Of a stretch of DNA of 25,241 bases, positions 1 to 9,600 are shown piece after piece (position 1 is the first letter of the stretch; every line of letters starts with the position of its first letter). The notes under the pieces were generated by a model, which ran no database searches, had not been told where the DNA came from, and was given only the letters and a program-made list of their open reading frames with translations. Source of the stretch: Lenisia limosa (taxonomy: Eukaryota; Breviatea); contig LPNZ01010842.1 of NCBI GenBank assembly GCA_001655205.1, forward strand, positions 1-25,241, given 5' to 3'. Both the position numbers and the translations under genes were made by a program.

Positions 1-191
1 TAGATTGGATTACCCCCTCCTTATCTTGATTTGATTTTTTTTTTTTTTGAAATTTTGATTTGGATTCAGTTACCCACCCCCAGTTTTAACACATATAACA
101 TAACAACCCGCCTCAACAGAAGAAATCCAATACTCCTCTCACATCAGCAAAACCAGAGTAAAACAGAGACCCTCCCTCCCCCACTGTCACT

Positions 192-2395
192 ATGATCACA
201 GTTGGTTTGACAGGTGGGGGTGGGGGGGGGGGGNNNNNNNNNNNNNNNNNNNNNNNNNNNNNNNNNNNNNNNNNNNNNNNNNNNNNNNNNNNNNNNNNNN
301 NNNNNNNNNNNNNNNNNNNNNNNNNNNNNNNNNNNNNNNNNNNNNNNNNNNNCTGGCTTTGTGGAGTTAATGAGACAACTTGTCATTCCCCCAGCCCCCT
401 CATATGCCTGTCATTCTCTCTCCCCCTCTTTTTCTCTTCTACTGCTAAAAACTGACCTTTCCTTTTGTCTCATTTTTCCCAAACCCTCGAATGCATTTTT
501 AACATTGAGGTTGAATGTATAGCACTCCTCTCCATTTAACTTTCTCTTAAGTTCTGGATGACCCTTTACTAGGGCTCCGTGCAATTAATTTTTTGAGGAA
601 ATCAATTGACAAAGTTTGAAATGAAAGTGTCTGGAATAGGGTTCTCGTTACACTACATCCCACTTCAAATTTTGAAATTAATTTGTTGATTAATTGCACG
701 GAGCCCTACTCTTTACCATGATCTCTAGGCGGAATAGGGAGTGGCAAAACCGCGGTAGGAAGAAGACTGGCCAAGGTCCCGGGCTTTGAGGTGAGTCACT
801 ATCAAACTATTTCTTGTATTGTTGTTCAATCTGTGTTTTTAGATATCCGGGACACATTGGTTTGACAACTCTATTCTTTATGAGTATCAGGTGGTGATGA
901 TGGACCTAATAGCCAAAGATCTGATGGACTCATCTGAAGACCTGAGGTGATGTGGTTTTTCCAGGGTTTACGTGGTTGATTGGTATTTGTCTTACCGTAT
1001 ATCTAAACAGGACGCATACATGTCATATTATATGTAGTGTTAGGTGAGGCTTTTAATCCATCTAAGATATCTGAGTATCCCCCCTGTAGGAGAAGGAGGG
1101 GTAGTTCTCTTTGTTATTTTCAGATCCAAGCCACACAAATATCAGGCAGCGTATCACATTCTAGACAAAAGCTAGCAGCTGAGTTTGGAGACAGCGTTAT
1201 AAGCAACAACGCAGTCAACAGACCCGAACTGGCTCGGATTATCTTTTCCAGCCCGTCCGCCACAGACCAAGTCAATGCCATTGTCCACCCGCTGGTCTTC
1301 AAGGAGGTCCGAAGACTACAGGAGGAGTGGGGGAGGGGGGAGAGGTAAATGCTGTTTTTTTTTGAATGGGGAAACAAAAGAGCGAAATATACTGAGATAT
1401 TACATAATGTCAAAACAGTTATGAACCAGTGAGGGTGAAAGCTTGAATTACACTTATGAGTAGGGCTTCACTTCAGTTCGAAAAAGTCTGCTAAAATATC
1501 GATAGTTTTCGAGATTTATCGAGAAATTCAGACATTTTGAACCGAAGTGAAGCCCTACTTATGAGTGTTGTTTTTTATAGTGATGGTCCAAACTCTAAAT
1601 GATACATACCCCGATAGACCACATGAAAAAAGCCCTCTTAGAATGCTGTTCTACGTCTCATGCCATATGTAACATTTTAGAGCCAGGAAGAAGGGAACAA
1701 AAGTGTTCATATCAGAGACTGCTCTCCTCTACTCAACTGATGCGCATACGGTGCAGGAGGGAATCTGATATGAGTTTGTTCACCTTGTCCGAATACAAAA
1801 TACAACATATCCACTGATACAATAACAATTATGGCTTCGGTCTGAAAAAAAGACTGAATCTCATCCTCGAAAACTATGGATTCTGTCTTTTAACGCATCA
1901 AAGTCATGACGGATTAGCGTGGAGCAACATCATCGTCCAGTTCACTTCTCTTTCCTCTGACTATTCAGCGAAATGATTACAATGTTCTCATTGAGTGTCC
2001 GGAGTCAGTTCGACTATCTCGAGCAATGCAAAGGGACTCTTGTGACAAAGAAAAGGTCCGTAATAGTTTTTTTGTTTGTTTTTCTCAAAGTTGCTGGGTT
2101 CTTTATTGTTTTCTGTAGTTGAAAATACAAAGGCAATAAGTCCTCTTACAGTTATCTTTTTGAGCACCCCCCCCTTTTTTTTTCACTCCGATTGATGCAT
2201 TAGGTTAAGTCACGCATGGCCCTCCAAAGTAATTGGGACGAAGTGAAGGAGAAAGTTGACAAGGCTGTTTTCAATGATGGTTTGAGGCTTGCTATGCTAG
2301 AATTATGTCTTTTGGTTACTTCTAAAGGCTTCGTAGGGAGAACGTCGGAGGATTCAGCGGAGGAGATCAGGAAATGGCTTGCTTCAAAGCTCTAG
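192..2395 (+). CDS. coaE: Dephospho-CoA kinase, 8 exons, complete
   Basis: Phosphorylates dephospho-CoA at the 3'-OH with ATP, the last step of CoA synthesis. Exons that keep phase: 192-213, 729-790, 891-946, 1165-1344, 1681-1750, 1969-2055, 2204-2279, 2328-2395. They sum to 621 bases, giving 206 residues and a TAG stop, the usual length for this family. Seen: N-terminus MITVGLTGGIGSGKT, a P-loop (G8-x4-G-K14-T15) split across intron 1; an Asp shortly after strand 2 (VVMMDLIAKDL); the family block LAAEFGDSVISN, then NRPELARIIF and VHPLVFKEVRR; VFISETALLYS; LIECPESVRLSRAMQRD; and a C-terminal NDGFVGRTSED like the usual 'NdG' end. No targeting peptide is visible, so it is probably cytosolic. 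Exon 4 was started at 1165, not at the earlier AG at 1123, because only 1165 avoids an in-frame TAG. It is monofunctional, unlike the animal fusion with phosphopantetheine adenylyltransferase. Introns 1, 4 and 5 carry palindromic elements; intron 1 also holds an assembly gap. Confidence 0.93.
234..352. other. Assembly gap in intron 1 of the CoA kinase gene
   Basis: Run of N that directly follows a G-rich tract starting at the 5' splice site (214). Nothing can be said about its content. Confidence 0.95.
570..707. mobile_element. 138-bp palindromic element with ~20-bp inverted ends (family C)
   Basis: The ends read TAGGGCTCCGTGCAATTAAT and, inverted, the same sequence at the right end (ATTAATTGCACGGAGCCCT). 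Immediate flanks are ACCCTTTAC (561-569) and ACTCTTTAC (708-716), a 9-bp direct repeat with one mismatch. No coding capacity, so this is a non-autonomous (MITE-like) element in intron 1 of the CoA kinase gene. The first seven bases, TAGGGCT, are shared with the shorter family A elements elsewhere in the window. Confidence 0.8.
1461..1556. mobile_element. Family A palindromic MITE, intact copy
   Basis: Inverted ends TAGGGCTTCACTTC... / ...GAAGTGAAGCCCT surround the core typical of the family. A perfect 9-bp direct repeat ACTTATGAG flanks it (1452-1460 and 1557-1565), giving a clean target duplication. It lies in intron 4 of the CoA kinase gene (1345-1680). No open reading frame. Confidence 0.88.
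1831..1905. mobile_element. Decayed family A element
   Basis: Resembles the family A core (GGTCTGAAAAAAAGACTGAA, then CCTCGAAAACTATGGAT and TGTCTTTT). The right arm is degraded and no target duplication can be recognised. In intron 5 of the CoA kinase gene. Confidence 0.55.
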
Positions 2396-2543
2396 GCTGC
2401 TCACTTCTTCATTGACAAGATGGTGTCTATGGCAAGACGGGTTTACAATGACCATTAAAATGTATTGCCAAAGTTACAAACAATGACACGGAAATGAAAT
2501 ATGAAGAAAAATAACCCCAGCGAGTCACACACTCTCTACAGAA

Positions 2544-3301
2544 CTACAGCGGATGGTCCAGCGTATCATACGACGCATGTTCATCAAAAAGATGGTTGTT
2601 AACTAATGGGATTAGAAATAAAACAAGGTTGTATCTGTCGTCGTCTACACCACCACGCTTATAAGAGAGTATTAAAGAAGAGTTAACTCACCCTCATCCG
2701 ATTCGAAATTAGCCGATAACTTCTTCCGCCTTCTCCGCCTGGGCCTGGTCTTGGACTCCTCGAAAGTCATGGGTCCCAGTGCGCGGCCACGCATTTGGCG
2801 TGCGTGCACCATTTGAGTCCACGCCTCACTACACACCTCGTTAGACCGTGAAAGATGGCCAGTTTGAAGTGGTGAACTGATGAGAAGAGCCATATTTAAG
2901 AAAAACACAATCCTCAACGGGAAAGACAGGTCAAAACACAAGTATGACTGAATATGCAATAAAAACGTTGGCCGACCGAGACGTTTTCGGGTCAGCCAGC
3001 GGGGTGATGTTTGAAGCAGTGGTGGAAGGTGTGAAGCCGGAGTACTGCGCACTTGACCCTGGAGTGGGCGTCTGTAAAGTGAGTTTGATGATGATTGATA
3101 TGAAACTGAAACACCTGATAATTCCCAAGCCGCGATTCTTTTTCTAACCTGAAGGGTGCTAGGGCTGAAGATTTGGACGGGGGTAACTGGTCTTGGTCTT
3201 CGCCTTTTCCTGCGAAATAAAATAATTCTCAGGTCCACTCACCCCCATAATATCTCTACTCCAAATATGAAAATGTGAATAAATATTGCCGAAGCCACCA
3301 T
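2544..3301 (-). CDS. Small membrane-anchored protein, basic and S/T/P-rich; function unknown
   Basis: Not recognised. The first three exons (3301-3243, 3209-3149, then from 3071) keep phase. They encode MVASAIFIHIFIFGVEILWG, a hydrophobic N-terminal anchor or uncleaved signal, followed by a basic stretch KRRRPRP and a Ser/Thr/Pro-rich segment (TPTPGSSAQYSGFTPSTTAS). A later exon ends at 2692 with a strong GTGAGT donor and encodes SEAWTQMVHARQMRGRALGP followed by a cluster RPRRRRRKK. The last exon, 2602-2544, adds an acidic end (NNHLFDEHASYDTLDHPL) and a TAG stop. The join between exon 3 (about 2960) and the RRRRRKK exon is unresolved: several acceptors between about 2830 and 2880 would fit. 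The positive charge after the anchor suggests a cytoplasmic C-terminus. It shares orientation with the large gene downstream and starts 132 bases below that gene's stop. Confidence 0.5.
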
Positions 3302-3432
3302 ACTTCTTTGAGAGAACGTCAACAATTGGATACTTATCCTATTTCATCCCATCACCTGCCACCCTCAAGCCACCCTCGATACACATCGATGTTTCACCAT
3401 CTTGATTGAACCAAAGCAAACGATAACCCGGC

Positions 3433-3634
3433 TCACATGTCACTATCGGGCTCAAAGGCCGTCGGCATCATCGGCATGATCGGCATTTGTTCGGACGAGA
3501 CAGAATCCGACCGCCGAGGCCGCAGCTCCGGACTGTTCGAGATATAGGACACGGATATAGCCCTAGTACGGGTACCGGGTTTAGAGGGGCTGATGTCAGA
3601 ACACACCATGGGGATGAAGGGGACTGCGGGGCTA
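3433..3634 (-). other. Cytoplasmic tail (last exon) of the giant gene
   Basis: Last exon, 67 codons, entered through a 39-base intron (3673-3635). It encodes a Ser/Pro/Arg-rich tail (for example SPSKPGTRTRAISVSYISNS, then PRRSDSVSSEQMPIMPMMP) ending EPDSDM. Low complexity with several R-x-x-S type sites, as expected of a disordered, possibly phosphorylated tail. The preceding exon (3743-3674) encodes RNPQIAVFSKRYMNPLDM. Confidence 0.7.
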
Positions 3635-6600
3635 CTTTGAGGATTAACAACGGCCTTCACAGAGAGCGCTTACAAGGTGGGGGGAGGCATGTCTAAGGGA
3701 TTCATATAGCGCTTGCTGAAGACGGCAATTTGGGGGTTCCTCACTAAAGTGAAGCACTTCAACCATCTAAAGTGTCAATGTCGTGAGGCGAAATGCACAC
3801 CTTTTCTGAGCCATTGAGATGACGAGTTCGCCTCTATCCTGGAGCTTTTTGCCTAAAGCCATGAGAACTACTTTACAGGTTTGTTAGCACAAAAAAGACT
3901 CCCAACATATTCCAGATAACCATCAATAGAGAGGTGTAATTGTGAGTTATGGACCCCTCAACGCATACAGTACAGAAGAGACACACAGAAGGCTCGGATG
4001 ATCGGGTTGTTGTATCGCTCGTGGAGGAGAAGCATCGACATAACTACACGTGAGCGCCAGATTGTTTGAAAGCAAATATTGTTCAAAAAGTTCACAGTAG
4101 AAGAGATGAAAAAGGAGTTGGCGTAGCCTACAGATCGAGTAACTCTCGTCACTCCATGGTGAAGATGACAGTTCACGATCACATTGGCCCTGAATAGCCA
4201 TGCAGTGGTCTGACCGCGCAAATCGAAGGAAAAGCTGGACAATCAAACGCTAATCATTCGCCGAGAAATCGAAAAGAGTCTTATTATACATCATGCTTCA
4301 GACCCCCCACCATAACTATCCTGAAGATCAGCAGCACAAGGTTGTTGACAAAGCCGCCGACAATATACACCAAAAAGATGAGGAAATCGTATAGCGAGAA
4401 CAAATTAAACCTGTGGAGGTCAGAACGATCTCAAATGAACAAACTTGAGAATGCTTTCACGGTTGTCGGTAAAGATGTACATAGCAAAGACGGGCATGAA
4501 GAGACGGACCAGGATCGATGCCAAACCTGAGAGGGAGGGTTAAGGGGGGTATGACTTCTTAACGTATGTGGGGAGGTGGGGAGGTGGGTAAAAGATAACT
4601 TAGGACTTTGATTGTTGAAGATATTCTTTGTATTATCTGGGTCATTCTCACATCACTGTCCCAGGTGGATCACCATACCGAAAGTTGACGTGAATAGGAC
4701 AATTTGGCCAGCGTCAGGACCACTCGATGAGTTGCCGGCCGAGATGAGAATAAAAAAGACCGGAGTGGCCAAGAGGATGATCATGAAGAATGACAGGAAC
4801 GATCGAGCTACTTGGTGGCCTAATGGGTCAAATGAGGAAAAGTGATCAATGAGACTGTGAGGTAATATTTCGTCCCCCTGAACGGGTATATTCCCAATGA
4901 ATGTTAAGAAAAAGGCAAACTTACCCATGGGAATATGTATCACATGTTCGGTTCAAAAAAAGGCTGAATTCCTCGATTAATCTTCGAAAATTATCGATAC
5001 TTCACCGGTATTTTTTGAACCGAAGTGAAGCCCTTATCACACAGGAATATGATATCACAACATCAGGGAATCTCAAGAACGGTGCAAACCGGTATAGTAG
5101 GGAGCCATCCACGGGGAGTACGTGTGCTTCCTTCCAAACCACCTTGAACCACTCCTGGTTTCCATAATCTGCGTGAAGTGTCAGAAATACCGGAGGGGAG
5201 AGCTGAGGCCTCTTGATCAATCCTTGAATATGCTCACCTTGAGCCTGTAGGACTTGAACATCGCTACCCAGGAGTACAATGCAGCAACGAAAGCAATAAA
5301 GGCTGCAAGCGCCAGAGCGACATTCAAGGTGTGGAAGATGGAATCAATGCTGCTGAACACCTTGATAAGTAAGAGAAGCTAATATCACCAATCAGCTTAC
5401 CTGTCCCTTCTTTGTCGGGATGTTGAGAATGAAATCGGAGTCGATGAAGGATTCTGTTCCTAAGTACGATCCAAACAATGACGACACCCCTAGACGGTCA
5501 CAAATGTTTCGCTTTTGGCCAAATGGGGCCAAGGCTTGGTCCAAATAAGACTCTTTCACGACCGCAGATATATCAAATCATTCCATATTTGCAAAGCAAG
5601 GAGGCCCCATTGCCACAAACCGAAGACAAGCCAGTGAAGCGAAGGGGACTGCAAAAGTCCCATGCCATTGTCCCCAAGACTGCGGCTCGCGCTAAACTGT
5701 ACCAACGAGCCTTGGAAAGTGGTGTACAGATGCTCGAATGTCGAATACGCTAAGCCAGTCAACAGGAAGCTCAGAAAAAGACCGGACGCCCTTTTTGCCT
5801 ACTTTTGATTTTGGCATCGAAGGAGTAAAGTGCTGAGATGCGAGCAATGAACTCATACAGAGCGAGCTTGAGGTTGGACGAAAAGATGTTGAGCCACATG
5901 GCAATAGAGGCCAAGCCTAGCGCCAGAACCACCAGGAACTACGTATTAGAAGAAGGGGGGGGGGGTAGCAGAACGAAGCAAAGCCCGTAAAATGACCGAA
6001 AAAAGCTTTTCGGGTTCATATATAAGTTGAAGCAACTCACATAGAAAGTTAGGAGGCTCGTGAGAATGAGGCGAATAGGGTACCGGAAAGGCTTGTCAAA
6101 AGGCTCGTGGGGGTGTGGCAAATCGGGGTACAGCCACCGCTTGAGGACTCTCGAGATGTAGTACGACAGGTCCCACCAAAATTTTCTGAGGAAGCTGGCC
6201 GTGTGGATGGGGTGCTGAAGGGTATTAATTAATCAATGACATGGTTGGGAAATTTGTCTGCGGTACTATTTTCAAAACTGCCTTTACAATGGGACTTTTG
6301 GCCAAAAATCTTCAGGTGACTGAACCACCTTAAGCTAACCAACTCTCCAGTTTTGTAACAAATGTCCCGCCACCAATACGTTATTTATCATATTGTATTA
6401 TTTTACCATGGAATTTTCTCAGTTATGAAAATATCCCATGTATGCGCACCTCATTGTTTGCCTCGGCCTTGAGTCGAGCCACTTCATCCTCATCCGCCGA
6501 GGTTGGCGATAGACACAGCAAACTTGCTATCACACTATACAGTTAACGCGTCACACGTTGCAAAAAAATAGAGATGAGAAATACAACAAAGTTGTTCAGG

Positions 6601-9600
6601 CCGAAGCTGTCCACACCATCACTCTGAAAAGAGAAATGGAATGGATAGCACAATATTAATTCACCAATTTATTTGCCTTACAACTCTGCTATTCATGGAG
6701 GTAGTTCGCTGTTTAACGCTATACTTACTTGGCTCCGCCTACTTTTTGATCGGTTGTTTGGGGACCTTGCGTTCGATCTTTGCTGCAGGTGTCAGCAGCC
6801 TTTTGACAACGTTGTAGCTGAAACCGTGGGGGGCTTCCTTGCGCTATAGTGTCAGGAATCAATACTATTGCAATTAAGAATTCGACATTCTCCTACAATG
6901 AAAGGCTTAACGAAGCCTTTAAACGTGATGTAGAGATAGCCGAGGACAGTCATAACAAGGAAGAGTTGGGCAATACTCGTCAGGATAAACTCAAATACGT
7001 CCCTGTCTGACAGCTTCGTCCTAAATCGTTATCATGTGTTGCAGTGAGAAGTGATAAAGAGGCTACAGGCCTTTGATGAGGTCAAGCTAGCAAGACAACT
7101 CACTTGAGAATGTCGTTGTTGAACGTGTAGAAGAAGTAGACCGAGACAATGAGGCCGCAAAAGACCCAGGCAATATGACGGCTTCTTCCGGTGCCGAGAA
7201 ACATCGGGATGGACAGGACAAAATAGGTGTAGATTGACGTCTCGAGTGCCACTGGTGATGAGCAGAAGCAGAAAATATCGATCAAGATATGAACTTTCAA
7301 GCACTCACTTAGGTCACTGGCATCGAAGAGATGGGTGTTGACAACGGAAATGGGCTTGGAAACCACTTCCGAGGAGCCGCTGAAGCTGATACCTAGGCAA
7401 TAGTGTCCCGTGTCTCCTGATGTGAACCTGAATATTGTTCAGAATGGTGTACAATTAAAAATTTCAGTAGACAGTAAATACTTACTATTGCATGGCTTTG
7501 CGCCTGCTTACCTCAGTTGCTGGAATTGGTAGTAACCCTCAGAATCGGTTGTCACTGAGAAGTCATAGGCGATGGTGGCCTTCGCCTCAACTCCCTAAAA
7601 TATTAACATGGATNNNNNNNNNNNNNNNNNNNNNNNNNNNNNNNNNNNNNNNNNNNNNNNNNNNNNNNNNNNNNNNNNNNNNNNNNNNNNNNNNNNNNNN
7701 NNAACCTTGCAATCAGTGACCACCACATCTGGACGGAGGCCTGACACAATACTGTTCTCCAAGCTGAAGTCTTCAAACACGTCTTTGTTGATAACCACCT
7801 GAAGTGTCACATCATCAGAGCCAAAGACAGCAAAGTCACAACATCAGAGCCAAAGAGCAAAGTCACAACATCAGAGCCAAAGACAGCAAACATGAACGAT
7901 CGGCTGAATCAGATCCGACTCGTCCGCCTCATCAAACGATATTTGAGTCTACAAGGGTTAATAAGGGAGCCATTTCGAGCAGTTCTTTGTTGAGTTGAAG
8001 TCCCACGGAGTCTTCATGCGAGCGGTACTGTTGCGTGCCCTGCGGCTGTGTCATAATATCTGGGGCCATGAAGGGGTTGACGGCTCGGAAAGGCAGCGAC
8101 CGGGCAATTGCCATGGACGTCGCCGTTTTGATTTGATACACCCCGCCTGACAGGTTAGAAAGGCAATTATTTTCATACCTATCGAGAATACACACAGTGA
8201 CTGGAATAAGTCTTGCCTGATTTGCTATAGGATTTCCCCAAAGAAAATCTGTCAAAACTTATCCCGGTCAGTGTACATATCATATGCATATGTTGCTATA
8301 TTATCTCACCCCTCTCCCAGACCATGCTGAGCTCTGACCAGAGTGGAGAGGAGAGAAATGTAGCCTTCCTCATCGACCGGAAAGTGAAGCACTGACAACA
8401 GGCCGGGTTCAACAGCGGCTGAAGAGTGACGGAAAACAGAAACTTTGAAATGATCTGCAGCAAAAGAAAGAACCCCGTACATGGCACTTTTGATTTGCAG
8501 ATGGAAGGGCACTTATGCAAAACCACCGAGAGGAAGAACTCCGGAAAGGCGTAAGCGCTTCCGTTGAAGGAGTTGAAGGGAATGTGGTTTTGTTCCAAAC
8601 AATGCTGACAGTCCTAATGGAAATTAGGTCACCACCATCAAACTCTAAAAGAACATACAGTGACTGGAATAAGACTTGACGTCTTTTCCTTGGGAAATCA
8701 CAAAAGTAAATCGGTCAAAACTTATCCCGGTCACTGTATATAATCATAAAATTCCTTCAATCCCTTTGCATTCAACCAGTTTGCCATGGCAGAGCACCCG
8801 GCATACAGGGGAGTAGAACTCAGTGGGACTAAGCTCAAATCGAGCAACATCCCCTCCAACTGACGTTCCATCCTGAGGGGAGTAAAACGAAGGAAATTTC
8901 GATAAAGAATATTGGCGTAAAGGTACTAATCACGAACCGAAAAATCTGAAACTCTAGGAGGGGGGGGGGGGANNNNNNNNNNNNNNNNNNNNNNNNNNNN
9001 NNNNNNNNNNNNNNNNNNNNNNNNNNNNNAAAGAGGCATGGGAGACTCACTTCCAATTCGAAATGCACCAAAGCTGGTATGTTGTCTGAAGACACCACTA
9101 CTCCTTTGTTTCTCTTTTCTACACTGTTATTTGTGTACCCATAATAGAGTATTACAATTGTCCAAAATACATAATCTTAATCCCCTTGCCAGATATCACC
9201 AACACTATTTGGTTGCAATGGAATGAGAAAGAACAGAATTTAGGGCTTCACTTCGGTTCGAAAAAAGACTGAATTTCTCGATAAATCCTCGAAAACTATC
9301 GATATTTTACCGGTCTTTTTCGAACCGAAGTGAAGCTTTAGTAATTATTAACTTGAGTGAAATGAACAATGCAGCAATATATGTAATTCATAGCTTGGGC
9401 TTTCTTGTGGTCCCAGAAAGACTGGATTTCTCAATAAATCCTCGATAAATATCGATTACCGGTCTTTTCCTTTCCGCCCTACCGTCATCGACTTGGTTAT
9501 TGAAGACAATCCGTTCGGCTGTTGTTTTGACTGTGAGGTGGAAGGAGCTGGTAACTTGGTCGAAGAGCTGTGAAGGTAAGGTCGCTTTCAGATTTAGATA

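Noticed and set aside
1-191. Pyrimidine-rich sequence upstream of the CoA kinase start
   Set aside because: Probably promoter and 5' untranslated region, but no specific site could be named.
1461-1557. Family A as a TA-duplicating mariner-type MITE
   Set aside because: TA at both hairpin ends suggested this, but a perfect 9-bp repeat lies immediately outside one end set, and a second element type shows the same length.
1681-1817. Plus-strand frame with start at 1599 through the fifth CoA kinase exon
   Set aside because: Wrong frame; the kinase exon 1681-1750 joins both neighbours in phase and carries family residues.
2944-3147. Plus-strand reading frame starting MTEYAIKTLADRD and ending at a GTGAGT donor
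   Set aside because: It looks protein-like, but no phased partner exon follows on the plus strand, whereas the minus strand gives three consecutive phased exons over the same interval.
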